Assembly: GCA_963691655.1 (NCBI GenBank)
Contig: OY829328.1
Span: 32,507,890 to 32,571,889, forward strand
Direction: 5' to 3'
DNA length: 64,000 nt
Origin: Toxonevra muliebris
Lineage: Eukaryota > Arthropoda > Insecta > Diptera > Pallopteridae
The notes under the pieces are model-generated. The model had not been told where the DNA came from and did no database searches. It saw nothing but the letters and a program-made list of their open reading frames with translations. Position 1 is the stretch's first letter; each line of letters opens with the position of its first letter. Of the stretch, positions 11,129-23,400 are shown one piece after another. A program made the translations under genes and the position numbers.

Positions 11129-11633
11129 TGGGGCGTTCCAAATGAAGCCAAATGCGATCCGGCTGTCACATCTTAGATTTGCTTCAAATTTCGAGGGACG
11201 GTAGAGGGACCAAAATAAATGAGAAAAAACTATTTTTTTATAAACAAATCGATTTTCTGAAAAAGTCCCATAAATTTTAAAATCTTTGATTGTAGCCTAA
11301 ATATTTTGCATATTTTACTTTTTGCTAGTCTCTAAAATTTTAGAAGTTACGAATACTTTAGTACAGTCGTATGCGCTAACTACCATCTAGCCAATATGAA
11401 TAGTGCCGCGCTGCTCAGTCAACTCGACGGATACACAATTATTCAATGTCGTTAAGTAAAAACTGTTAATTTTTCAAGCTTTTCAAGTTTATCTTGTATA
11501 ATCCATATAAATGCATAAAGAAAAGCTTAATTTTTTTGCATTTTGCACTTCTTTTTGTCCCACTACCGACTGTCAAAATGTAAAGCAAATCTAAACCAAG
11601 TCTGCCGGACCGCATTTCATTTGGAACGCCCCA
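11129..11633. mobile_element. MITE with long terminal inverted repeats
   Basis: The ends are inverted copies starting TGGGGCGTTCCAAATGAA. They continue, with small differences, through GCGATCCGGC, TTAGATTTGCTT and GACGGTAGAGGGAC for about 100 bp. TATATA stands outside both ends (11123-11128 and 11634-11639), so the target was TA-rich and TA or a longer duplication is possible. The element is 505 bp with no coding frame, so it is non-autonomous. The superfamily cannot be assigned from the ends alone. Confidence 0.85.
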
Positions 11634-11639
11634 TATATA

Positions 11640-13756
11640 AAAGTTAAGTCATACTGCCATAATTAGTAAATAAATTATTTGAACGGCACCGAAATTTAGC
11701 AAAGTTTAGAAGGCATTCATTTTTACTTTGCTTTTAAGTATCAATCGATTGCACAACTGGAAATCTTTACAACTTCGCTAACTGTAGTATTTTTCAGACC
11801 GATGTTTACGCCAATGTTAACCATTCATTTGAATTCATAACCTCGAGAAGTCTTTCGAACCTGTAGATAACAATCTTTATTGGCAGATAGCTAGCGATCA
11901 ATGTGTAGAGCATGGCTAGGGACACGAAAAAAGTATCAATGCTTTGCTTATATGAGTATTTTGAATGCAATTCTAGTGCTTTATCCATCGTTACTTGGTA
12001 TTCGATGCTTTTACTCATATTGGTGCGCATTGCCCTCAGTATCGGTATCGAAAAAACACAGTGAAAATGCAACACTCCTCAGCGATTTACAATATTCTAA
12101 AAGTTTTAAAACAAGTATCATTAAAACTTGTAGGAAAAACATATACCATGGATGGTTTTAGTGGCAGTGTTGGTATTGTTTTCCATACAAACTCCTACAA
12201 TACTCGTTTTGTCATAGGATAAACAAGTGTAAAAAATCGGATTACATTATTGTAATAGTGTTTTCAAATTAATAGTGACCACGTTTTTCGTTTTAAATCA
12301 TACAAGTATTTTCATCCTACTAAAATTCACAGTTACAAATTTTCAAGACAATCTGTATGGGATAAGGAATCTTTATGTGGTTGTGAATCTGTATGGGGTT
12401 AGGAGAAATTATTTTATACTTTTTAGTCCATTTTAAAAACGTGGTATATTACAAATATTTTTTATTTAAATTATTATTTTTTACTTTTTAGTCTTGTTTG
12501 TGTGAAATTTTGCAATCGATTTTAAGTAAAGACCAGAAGTGTAAAAGAATGCATTCAATTTAATTGCAATACCTTGAGGTCATGGTTAATAACCGACAAT
12601 TTGCACTAAATTGGAGTGACTTGAAGTCAATTGAGGTTTTGAAGTCACTTGAACTCAATTGGAATTTGACATTGAATCAAAACCAATTGTCTAAGCAATG
12701 TCACAATTAATTATTGGACTCATGCAAGATAATTTTCCCCAGATTACGAATAGCCCTATTCATTAAATATAACAGAATTAAAATTATATCTTCTCACATA
12801 CATGGGTACACAATAAATACTGTTTTTACATTGCACCTCGTTGTGATTCTACATTTTGAAACAGAAATGAAATACATTGTAAGAAGAAGATTTGTTGTTA
12901 TGGATGTAAAAATGTACAAGAAGAATAATTTATTTATATATTAAAATATAAATTATAAAAAGTTCTAACATTTTAGCTAAATATACTTATTTACATACAT
13001 ATATTTAGGTACAATGTTGAAAATAGTGATAATATTTCTTCGCATTTTGATTTCATGAAATCAGTAGAAAAAGATTTAAAAGTACTTATATAAAATTCAT
13101 AAAATCAAAACAAAACGTTTACATATTTGTATATAAAGAATATATAAATACTGTAAATGTTGAAAGTTATTTGCTAAAAGAAATGTTAAATATTTATTTC
13201 ATCAAACACGTCAAACTAATCCATTCATACATTTTTGTCTGCTGGATGTGTTGACAACCGTCGCTGTCACACCATCGGTATTGCACCTAGCTGCTGTTTC
13301 TACGATTTTTTGTTTCGATTCCAGCAAGAGCAAATTGCGATCTCTTTACAATCTATACTCTTTGTAAGCGGAACAAAACGAAAAGAAGAGTTCGTTATTG
13401 TTTGTTTTTGTTCTCTCTCTCATTTGTCTTTGAATTTGTGTATGTATACACATATACATATGTTCTACTCCCGCTAAAGCAATGATTTTAACAACGATGA
13501 ATTCAATGCTTTGGATCTATGAAAAAAATGGAAAAACTTCCGATGCTAATATTTTAAATATTATTTATTATTATTATTATATTTATTATTTTAGATACTT
13601 CATATTGCATTGTCTTCCAGTTCTGAACTATATTTTAAATTTCAAGTCTCTAGCTCATCGGGAAGTTAGTTTAAAATCGATTGCAAAATTTGTACCGAAC
13701 AGACTGACAGACAGACACCATTGAAAGCGAGTTAATATAAACGTGGTAAAAACGTT
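11640..13756. other. Unassigned AT-rich region
   Basis: No gene is recognised. Short repeated CAATTGAAGT/GACTTGAA words cluster at 12610-12680, and an ATT-rich run lies at 13560-13590. Open frames here show no family resemblance. Confidence 0.4.
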
Positions 13757-13760
13757 ATTA

Positions 13761-14380
13761 GCCCTGTTCACTCTTTAGAGTAAAGTGCTGTTTAACGGAG
13801 TAACAGAGTAAAAGTGTAAAGCAAAATTACTCTACAAAAACAAAATATACGACATTTGCTTTTACTCACACTTTACACTTTTACTCTAGTTCGACCCTTT
13901 AGTAAAATATTTGTTACTCTGTTACTCTGAGTAAGAGAGAAAATTAGTGTAGCCTACTTTCGATTTGTATGACAACAAAAAATAAAAACAAAAGTTTTGT
14001 TCCTGGCGCTTTTAATTGGGAACATTGATCGCAGAGAAAATAAAAAAAAAGCTGTCAACAATATAAAATGAAAAAATTTTGAATTTCTACTTATGTTTCT
14101 ATTTATAAGAACGTTTGAAAACTATTGCGAATCAATTTTATCTTCTTTTCACCTTCAACACACTTAAATTTGCAAACAGCTTCTAGCATTAAAGGATGTT
14201 TTTGCACTTTTACTACAAACTTTTTCAATGGAAAAAAAGTAAACAAATAATGAAAAATATATTTTTTGACTTTTACTCCAGAGAGTACTTTTTTAGTTTT
14301 AGAGGCGTTCACGCTCTAGAGTAAAACATTACTTTTTTACTCCGTTACTCAGCGTTTTACTCCAAAGAGTGAATAGGGCT
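13761..14380. mobile_element. MITE with GCCC...GGGC ends
   Basis: The left end GCCCTGTTCACTCTTTAGAG is mirrored at the right end, read inward GCCCTATTCACTCTTTGGAG. The inverted similarity goes on through AACGGAGTAA for about 55 bp. TA lies outside each end (13759-13760 and 14381-14382). Inside, GAGTAA/TTACTC words recur many times (13790-13960 and 14270-14370), as in elements with subterminal transposase-binding repeats. It is about 620 bp with no transposase. A TA target would fit Tc1/mariner or pogo; an 8-bp hAT duplication was not seen. Confidence 0.8.
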
Positions 14381-14534
14381 ATTGTCAATAAAACTTTTCA
14401 GCAATTCATTTATTTTCAAATAAAATATTATTAGATTAAGATTAAAAAGAAGCGTTTTTCGTTATTTTTTTTTTAAGAAAAAAAAAAAAGAAATGAACTC
14501 ACTGAACTTCAAGGTATATTTTTGTATATATTTA

Positions 14535-14655
14535 ACCCCAGGATGGGCTCCTGGGCTTAATAATTCCCATTTTGAGTTTAAACACGTATATCTTTTTTGT
14601 TTCTTAACGAATCGATCTGAAACTCCATGACTTCTTGCGCCAATGTTTTCTGAGA
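14535..14655 (+). repeat. Dispersed repeat, also at 63015-63130
   Basis: CCTGGGCTTAA, CCATTTTGAGT, GATCTGAAACTCCATGACTT and CTTGCGC.AATGTTTTCTGA occur in the same order and spacing at 63015-63130. There they lie directly upstream of a mariner transposase remnant, so this copy may be the orphaned 5' part of that mariner. Confidence 0.65.
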
Positions 14656-15073
14656 ATAAAAAAAATTTCAAAAAAGAAGTACCAAAAGAGAAAAGCTGAA
14701 TAGGTAATGTGTTCATCAACTTAGATGATAATATCCCATCAAACTTTCTAAAATGGTATTAAAATATGTTCGTAATGATGAAGGAAATATTTTTTAATGA
14801 TCACCACTAAGCCCTGACTCATCATCAAACAGTAATGCAAGGGCAGATTGAAAAAGCACGCTTCCCACAGTATTATGGAATAAAGGAAAATGGTGAATAA
14901 AGGTTTATGGCAAAATAGTGCAGAACGATTTAAAAATCTTGTTTTCAATATAGAAGACCAATTGACTAAAATTGTTAGTGAAAAAGTTGATCATTTTGAC
15001 GGTTTTAACAATTTAATTTTATACTGTCTTACTATCATTTTAAAAGAAAATCAGATCTAAATTTCTTTCTTCA
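14656..15073. other. Unassigned spacer
   Basis: AT-rich, no recognised feature. Confidence 0.35.
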
Positions 15074-15085
15074 TAATATTATTGG

Positions 15086-15347
15086 ACGACCTCGATAGTC
15101 TGGTGGACTAGTGCACTCCGGGAGGTTTGGGTTCGATTCCCGTCTTCGTCTGGTGGTTAATTTTCATTACCAAGGTGTGTACAAGTACAAGCACACACCT
15201 TGGTTGGTAATGGCAAAACCACCAAGCCGATAAAAAATTGCCACACCGCCGTTCGGAGTCGGCGTTAAACTGTAGGTCCAACTATGTGGTATCACAATGG
15301 GCCGTACAAGCCTAAGTGTGTCTCTCGACAGCCACTACAACCTAACC
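15086..15347 (+). mobile_element. tRNA-derived SINE with LINE-type 3' tail
   Basis: The element is flanked by exact 12-bp direct repeats TAATATTATTGG (15074-15085 and 15348-15359). Its head begins ACGACCTCGATAGTCTGGTG. Box A is TAGTCTGGTGG (15096-15106); box B is GGTTCGATTCC (15130-15140), a perfect consensus match. From recall, the head resembles insect tRNA-Asp. The middle holds a hairpin with 12-bp perfect arms, ACCAAGGTGTGT (15169-15180) against ACACACCTTGGT (15193-15204). The tail has GTGGTATCACAATG, TAAGTGTG and CAACCTAACC, matching the 3' end of the LINE at 865-2054. A second, inverted copy is at 35641-35880. It has no coding capacity and would be transcribed by RNA polymerase III and moved by the LINE machinery. 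Confidence 0.9.
15096..15140 (+). promoter_or_regulatory. Internal RNA polymerase III promoter (boxes A and B)
   Basis: Box A (15096-15106) and box B (15130-15140) are spaced as in a tRNA gene, close behind the SINE 5' end. Whether the promoter is active cannot be told from sequence. Confidence 0.7.
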
Positions 15348-15359
15348 TAATATTATTGG

Positions 15360-18300
15360 TATTTCAACAATATTTTACGTGGCTTTATAATGATGTAAAA
15401 TAAATTTAAATTTATCTATTATTGCAAAGATATTTGGTGCTAAAGTTTTGTTTTCATTTTGAGTACTTGTAAAAACACGGGAATATCAGTGGAAAATGTA
15501 GTACAAAATAGAGATGAGCTTAGCAGTGATGTTTTGGTCACCAGTGACTTGGTGACAGCAACTTTGAAGTAACCATTATTTTAAGCAGCGACCAAGGTCA
15601 CTAGTTAAGTAAGAAAAGGTATAAATTAATGAAAGAAAAGCAAAAACATAGATATACTTTCTTCTTCAAAGTATAAAAAAATTGTTGAAAATTAAATTTA
15701 GGCATGGCTATAAGTAGCACCGCAGTAAAAACACATACAGTACGATTTTTTTTCATAAGTGTAAATATGTACCTAAAATGTTTCGGTAGGGCCGTAAGTA
15801 CCTTGAAGATAAAAAGGGCAGAAAAATATATGATTACACCTAAAATATCAACAATGTTGTACTCTTTTGTGAAAAGCTGGGAGAATTAGGTGCTGTAGGT
15901 AGTCCCAAACTAGTTTAGAGGCATGCAGCTCGGCCTGGGACACTTAGTTAACTCCACCCATACCTGCATAAAGGGTTTTATTTAAGTCTAACCCCATACA
16001 CTCTTGTCCCAACTTCTTCGTTTGTCTTGGAGATATGTGAATACCAAACGTTATAGTCCCCTGAGAACTTGGACTCAGTGTATTTCTAGTCGTCTTGTTT
16101 AACTGTCGCAGTGTTGCAGTCTTCTTAAAAATACAGGATATATAAGTGTTGTTGTTGTCGTCATGTTGCTGTCGCATCTATTGTGTTCGGAGCATAATGC
16201 TTTAATGCAGTGTACAAAACGTGACTGAAACTTAAATGAAAAAAGTATGTATGTTTCGACTGTATATTGGAAAATTGTATGATGCTGCAACAATTTGATT
16301 TAATGAAAATAATGTATTTTGCGACCAAAAAAACGCTGATAAACAAATGGTTCCAAAAAAAAAGTCTTGCTCGATCCTGTAGAGTTTGTATTTTTAAGTT
16401 GAGATTTATATATTTCTAAAAATCATATTAGAAAATTAACTGCTGCCAACAACGATTTTGGTAAAACTATCCGCCATTTTCTATTTTGCAATGTTAACCT
16501 AAAATGCGTTATCAGCGACCCAAAAATCCCCTGTACACAAAATTTCAAATCTATACAGGTAGACCAGCGATTTGACCATGCTGAAGATGGAGAAGGAACC
16601 ATTCGAGAGGTTCTAGCTTCTGTGATATTCACTGTCGGGAATCGTGATGTACTAGTGATTTAAATCTGCAAACGGTCCAGCTCAATGCCTTTTACTATAC
16701 TTTTAAACAAATATTTAAATAAACATTTTTGACAAAACAAAGATTGATCAATAAGTAAAAATAGTTGAACACAATTTTTCAACTGATCAAAACTGAATTA
16801 TTTGCATTCACATACTGTCCCACTTTCATGAATTGTCTAAACATAAAATTCATCTACTTATGTATCTACAATAATTTGTGCGTCTGTCCTAACTAACGTG
16901 AAGCTTTAAATTTATTGTGTGGCTTGCAAATATGCTAATATCGTACATTTTCAAAAACACAAATACCAAAAAATTGACAGACTGATTTGTTTTTATTTAT
17001 TTCTATTTTTGTTTATTGTTGTTTGTTGTTTGATTGTGTCAACTTCTCCATCTCCTCCAGACGCAGACACAGACGCAATGTTGTGTTTCCTCTCTATTGT
17101 CTATTGTCTTCAAATCTCAATATGTCACAGAATGCGGCGCGCGCACGCGTGTTCGCGCTGCTACAAGTTTTCTTTGCTTGTTCACAAAAAAAAAAAAAAA
17201 ATTTGTGTTCTTCCAACACAAAAAAGCACAACCATATGAACACATATGCAGACACATTATACTCGTTGGCATAATTCACTGCTCGGTTTAGTTTTTGCTG
17301 TTGTTGAAATTATGGTATCAACAATAAATCCATTTCTGGTGTAATAATTTGAATTTTTTTCCTTTTGGACTTGGAAATTTTTGTGAATGATTTCTTTATT
17401 TTAGTTTGGTATTTATATCAAAATTACATACCTAGAGTAAATAATTTCTTATTATTGTTTTACTAATAAGACCGGATCTGTTGAAATTGTTGGTCAATAA
17501 CCTAACATATGGTATGTTCAAATACTCGTACTTTTATTCCTAGTGTTTGTTAGTTGTATTAAAAATTATTTAAGAGTGCGTTGCTTATTTTCCTTTCCGT
17601 CTCGTATCGATTCTTGGGATCTGTGGGATTATGTTTTTATTTCATTTTTTATTGTTGTCTATGTAGAAAATAGTTCACATAGTTTTGTTGTTTGTCTATT
17701 GTTTTCAACCCACGCATTCTGTAGAATTTTAGTACCACATTTGAAATATTTATTAGTTTTGGCCATTATCGTCACACACATACACACACACGCACACATT
17801 GGATTATTTTGAATTGGAAATACACAACTTGATTTAATCGGAGGTTTTCCCCCAATACCTTATATAGAGAAATAAACATTAGAAAGACAGGTACTGTTAA
17901 ATTAAACCTACATTCATAATACTTTCTTTGAAATATTTATTTCTACATATAGACATATACTTTTTAAGTGTATATAATAATAAATTAACATAGACCAGGC
18001 GATTTTTAACCCTTAGCCTTAACCTTGATCGCCTTTAAAAAAAGTAATGTCAACATTTTTTATGCTTGGTATAATTCTATGTAACTCAAAATTTTCTAGC
18101 TATAATAACAATGTATAAAAAAAAAAGAATCGCACTGGAGTTTATGTTCCTCAGCTCTTACCTGTTTTCACTGGAGATTTGGCTGCAAATTGATTTCAAA
18201 CGCAAAAGCAGTAACTTCCCTCTTTAACTGTTTTATAAACATTTTTAAAGTTTTTATACTAAGACTGGGGCTTTTCAGCAAAATACTCGTTTTTCCCAAG

Positions 18301-19121
18301 TTTGGGTTTCTTAGTCCTTAAACCACGGTATTTAAGTTTTGGGCGAAACCGGGGTTTTGTTAGAATATAGATTTGAAATTGTTATACAATATTCATATAT
18401 GTACTAACAAGATTTCTTAGATTCATAAATAACTGATTTATTTTTCTTTTCTTCTTAGTTGTACGCGTTTATACATAGAAAAAAATTATGTGCGCTCAGA
18501 CGAGTAGAAATTATTTGATTTTTCGGTTTAAGAATCTATACGTTTTTTAGGTTGGAGAACCTGCTAGAGCGCGCTCCAGTGTTTGGAGCAAGCTTAAAAG
18601 GGGCGGGGTAATTCATCCCATAGACAAAATCTTAGAAATCCATAGATCCCAAATCTTACAAATCTGAAAATAATTTATACAAAATACTTCAACAATGAAG
18701 AAGCCAAAAGATATTGTCGATAAAATAATTCCTGTGCGTACTATCGTCTACTCAAAGTCGAGTAACTTGATGTAAAATTTTTTAAGTTTATATGTTCACA
18801 AATATTAAAAACTTATTTACACGTACACCAAGAAAAATACCCATCTCTAAAACAAAGAAAAAGTTTCCTCAATTTGAATTAACGAAAATGTCTCTCGTTT
18901 ATGTAAATTTTCCTCAAAATGAAGAATAATATGTTCCTTTCATGCAACCATGGTGTTCAATTTGAAGTAAGTTATTTCTTCACTTTTGAAAATTTAGTTG
19001 CGGTGCTGCCCACCAATTGTAATAAAATCCCAAATTTTAATGAAATTGTTTAAACTAAAATTAAAGGAAAGTAAGATGAAAAAAGTAAGTAAAATACAAG
19101 AAAATATGGGTGTGGTAAATG
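15360..19121. other. Unassigned region with simple repeats
   Basis: No gene or transposon is recognised. Present are a 16-A run (17186-17201) and a CA-rich tract (17772-17798). A word series TCTCTAAAACAAAGAAAAA.. CTTCCTCAATT at about 18844 recurs in the same orientation at about 20568, on the other side of the composite element. Open frames at 16919-17291 are low-complexity. Confidence 0.4.
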
Positions 19122-19269
19122 CAGGGGTGGATACAAGGGGGGACAAGGGAAAATTCCCTCCCCCCCCCCAAATTTTCAAACACTTAAAAATTTAATAAAC
19201 TAAACAGGCAAAAAGGTGAACATAATTAGTTATTGTTGTTTTTAGTTATTACGATTTACTTTCAATTAT

Positions 19270-19854
19270 AACAATAAAAAATAATCTTGCTTATTAAACC
19301 ACTTTCCTTCTCTATGGAAATGTGCTGAAATAATAATGATACTTCAACCAAATAAGTTAGCTGTCAATATTCTCGAAAATATTCGAAGTAGTAGATTGCT
19401 AATAATACAAGAAGATAAGAATATAGTTCTAAATCACCAATCGTCATAAGCACGGGACTCTTGAGCAATATCATCAATGGAACGCAAAAAATATTGCTCT
19501 GCCATATTTTTGGACATTCAAGAAGCGTTCGAAAAAGTTTGACATCAAGGGCTGTTATAAAAATTAAAAAATTTACTTCCAGCTCCATTTTATTTGGTCT
19601 TAAAGTCCTATCATTCTATCTCAAAGTAAATGATGAAACATCAGCCAAATGTCAAGTGAAAGCCGAAGTACCACAGGTCAGTGTTTTGGGTTCTACTCTT
19701 TATTCGATTTTTGCCTGCGACTTGCCTGAAACTGATGGTGTTACTATAGCTAATTATCCAAACGATACTGCCATTTTAGCGTCGAATTAATCTCCTACAA
19801 AAGCTGCTAATCTAGTTCAGAAACAGTTCGACGACGTTCAGCAATGGTTACTTC
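19270..19854 (+). pseudogene. Jockey-like reverse transcriptase fragment (copy B)
   Basis: The fragment covers part of the fingers and palm of a non-LTR reverse transcriptase. Visible landmarks are IFGHSRSVRKSL (a decayed FLDIQKAFDKVWH block holding the first catalytic Asp), KVNDETSAKCQVKAEVPQ with SVLGSTLYSIF (the PQGSVLGP block with G lost), and YPNDTAILASN, where the YADD catalytic box has become YPND. Further stops and frame shifts lie upstream (19330-19460). The coding similarity ends at about QQWLL (19850), where tRNA-like sequence begins. The protein cannot be functional. The Jockey-type call comes from the LPAPFYLVLKSY and KVNDE blocks. Confidence 0.82.
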
Positions 19855-19910
19855 GTGGATGAGTGCTTGACTGGAGTTCCAGTTGCCTCGGGTTCGATTT
19901 CCAGATGGGG
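19855..19910 (+). repeat. tRNA-like segment of copy B
   Basis: It reads GTGGATGAGTGCTTGACTGG, then AGTTCCAGTTGCCTC, then GGGTTCGATTTCC. It holds a box-B-like word and tRNA-like spacing but no acceptor stem, and is joined directly to the 3' side of the RT fragment. Confidence 0.5.
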
Positions 19911-20435
19911 TTAAATTCTTAAAAAAATTTCCAAATAGATTGTTCTAATAAAATGAATCATTTCGGTGATTTAGTTCTTAAATACGTGACTCAAGTAAAA
20001 GTTCAACGGGTTCTATTCTCAGGTAGAGAATTGAATCCACCAAAAAAGAAAACAAAATTATAGGTTTCGGGTCGATATAAAGAAAATCCCAGATAGGAAA
20101 GAGAAAATTTTAGCACAGGGTAGGAATCAGCAACCTTAAATTATTCTTAAAATTCTACTAATTCTCGAGGCCCAATCTAAAACCGAAAACTGAAGAAATG
20201 AATCCTATTGTTATATTTTCCACGTTCCTTTACCTTGGAAATAGATCATAGAAATTGTGAAATGCTTTGCAAATACGTAAAGTACCAGTAAGTTTTCACA
20301 TGGCCATACTTTTGAAAGTCATCGAAATAAAGTTTATGAATAAGCAAAAAACCGATACACGAACGAGAAAAAAAAAACGCTCCAGCCCGCGTTTTGGCGT
20401 TTTGGTTAATATGGAGAATTTTTAATTTTTGGATT

Positions 20436-23400
20436 TTATCTAAATTATATACAATTTCTCATATTGAAATAAAATATTATTCATTTGAAAAACGCAATTT
20501 CTACAAATTGAAGACATATTTCTTTAATTTATAGAAAACTTACTTCTTTCAAAGAATTTTTTCTCTAAAACAAAGAAAAAATACTTCCTCAATTCAAAGA
20601 AATTTTGTATATCCAAATGAGGAAACCATTTCTATGGCCCCAAATCATTCTCATTTTATCCGTTTTAGCCGTTTTTCTTCAAACAAGGTGTAGGTATTAT
20701 ATTAACAATTACCATACCACAATTTTTCCTCATACCTTTTTTTCGAGATTTTAGTAAATTTCTGTTGAAAACTTCCAAAATTGGATTACAGAAGTTTAAA
20801 AAAAGTTGGAGAAATTTAATTGTTAATTTTTTTTTCATATATTCATTGCAGTCTTGTGCTGGCATCTGAGTACAAATCGATGAAATCGTACCTAAAAATT
20901 TATATCTACACTCATTCGATTTTATAATGATGAGCGCGTTCAGCTACTGTCAACTGTCGTATTACATAATGATTGAATGTTTTATAGTTTTTGCGTTTTC
21001 TCTTATAGCATCATCATCATAGCATAAACAGCAGCAAACACAACCAACAACCACAATAGTAAACTTGTAACAGAGACAAAAAATTACTACTACTACATTT
21101 AACTATTATTACGAGTCGTTGCTTATTACTTGTTGGCAGTAGCTGGCAGGTAGGCTACAGACATAAAAGAAGTAGTAACAGTTGTAAAATAAGTGGCAGT
21201 AGTTGTATGTATGTAGTTGTTGCTGTTGTTGTAGTTGCAGGTGAAAAAGAGATATTACTAAATTTCGCATGAAGTAATAACAAAATAGCGCAAAATTGAC
21301 TGACTACTACTACTACTAACTAAACACACATTCTGTTTCTCTCTCCCATTCCCTATATTTCTCCCTCTCTCTCTCTCTCGTTGCACTTTGTAGAAGCAGC
21401 AGTAGTAGAACATCAACTGCGCCAGCTTTTAGAAGGATGTATGGCTGGACATTATAATCATTTGCTTTATGTTTTGATGTGATTTTACCGTTGTTGTTGT
21501 TTAATTTTTCCGTTGCATGTAAGCAATACTTGTGCTCAAATAATAAACTAACAAAACAAAAACTCAACAAAATGATGTTGATGCTCTAAACTTGGTCATT
21601 TGATAATATTGTTCAATAATCATAGTAACTACTGAAATTGGTTGTTTATTTGTTGTTAGTTTGTTTTTAGTTTCATTGCAATTATTGTAAGATGACAAAG
21701 ATACCTTGACTTTAGTGGCGGTTTTTTTTTCTTTCTTTCTTTCTTACATATGCATGTTCTTGCACCCAAGGGGAAATATTTATAGCACTCCCAAACCGTG
21801 AACATCATTCAGCTTTCTGTTAACACTTCAAGCCCTATAACGAACTCTCTAATAAGTTCTAATAAATCATTATGGACGGCGTAGCATAGTGCGTGAACTA
21901 TTACGCAGTTAACCCATTAGTTCCCAAGCGTGTCTCTAGAGAGCTTTCATCAAAAATGGTGTAATTACGAGCTTAATAGCTTTTTTTTATATCATATCGT
22001 TTATGGAATTTAGCAAGCTTTAAAATGAAGAATCAGATATGAGTTCCGATGCGTATTACAGACGTTAACGGCAGTAAAAGTCAAAAATTTGTGAAAAACA
22101 GGAAAATTGATAAAAAAAAAAACTAGCTGTGAGTAGCTAGGAATTTTTTTATACAAAATATTTAATCATTTAAAACAAATTTATACAAGTTTATTCAACA
22201 ACAAATACTTTTAGGCATTCAATCTTTGCAGCTTCATAAAATCACGCCCTTTAAAATGTTTAGAGTTTTGAGATCAGATTTATGCTTTCTACATTAAAAT
22301 TTATCAATCCCAATTTTTTTTAAATCAATCCAAAAATTTGGAAACTAGAGGGTTAACTTATTAATATATCAACAAAAGAGAGAAAAAACATACCATAACA
22401 TTTAGCCACAAACGGTCCTTCTCAGCGACAAAAAAAAAAAAAATGAGAAAAGTAATTGGCATTTATAGATGCAATAAAGAAGAGAAAAACCAAACTGAAA
22501 GTTAATTTATATCGGTACTTGAAACAAACCTATAAAAATAAGTGGCGCTTGCCGAAAGTTTCTTTTCTCATTGGGATATGTTGCAAGTACACATAAGTTT
22601 TTTATTTATATTTTATTTTATTAGAAACAAAAAAAAAAACAAAAAATATTTATTGCACATGCGCAGCAGCTGCAAAAATGTTAGATTTGTCATCAATTCG
22701 TATAATTATTTCATAGTTATGAGAATTATTTTATGAACTTACTATCATATTATGCAGCAGGAGCAACAGCAGCGGCTTTATGACTTATATAACATTATTG
22801 CTGTTGGTGGCGTAGATGTTGTTATTGCTGCTGTTGTTGGTGATTGAAATTTCATATTTCGATTTCTGTGAATTATGACAAATACTTTTTAGACATACAC
22901 TTAGAGTAGTTTTTTTTTTTTTTTTTTTTTTTTTGCAAAAAATTTTTATTATAACTTTTTATTTTGTATGCTTGCAGCATTTTCTTTATGATTGTGCAAT
23001 ATTTTTAAATGTTATGTGAGAAGAGAGCAAGTGGCAGCGAGGCAAGAGAGAAGGTTAAGATTTTACAAAGCGTTTTGCTGTGTTGTTGTGTTTTTGGTGG
23101 GTGGGTCTCAGTTTTTATGCCTTTTTTGTTGTATTGGTAACTATTGTTTTGGATTCTTTTATTTTTAGCGTATTTTTGCTGGCAGCTTTTGTACTTTTCT
23201 GTTTGTTATTTTTAGCTGTTGCTGATTGTTAGCAATTTGTATGCGTTTAATTATAAACTCTTTTCACTTTGTTTATGTTTTTATTTTACATTTTGTTTGT
23301 TTATCTCTTTTGAATTGTTGCGCGCCAGTTTTGCAGGCTAATGAAGTTATTATTGACAATTGATGACAATCTGCCGCAGGGGTGAACGTGATACTGTATT

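Larger units (their letters stand above)
19122..20435 (-). mobile_element. Composite TIR element with RT fragment (copy B)
   Basis: This copy lies inverted relative to 60277-61638. It begins CAGGGGTGGATACAAGG, like the inward reading of the 61638 end, followed by a C run (19160-19169). The RT fragment, the RT/tRNA-like junction at about 19855 and the AT-rich body all match the other copy in order. The last recognisable body word is ATGGAGAATTTTTA near 20410-20425; the expected CAGTGGCGG terminus is missing, so this end is truncated. No TSD can therefore be shown. Confidence 0.82.

Noticed and set aside
15086..15160. Candidate tRNA gene with perfect box B
   Set aside because: No acceptor-stem pairing, and the sequence is the head of a 262-bp element with TSDs.
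15944..16177. Minus-strand open frame ending LGQECMGLDLNKTLYAGMGG
   Set aside because: Looked like a possible retroelement tail but no domain, TSD or second copy was found.
16919..17291. Overlapping hydrophobic plus-strand frames
   Set aside because: Three overlapping frames through the same low-complexity T- and A-rich DNA; no family.
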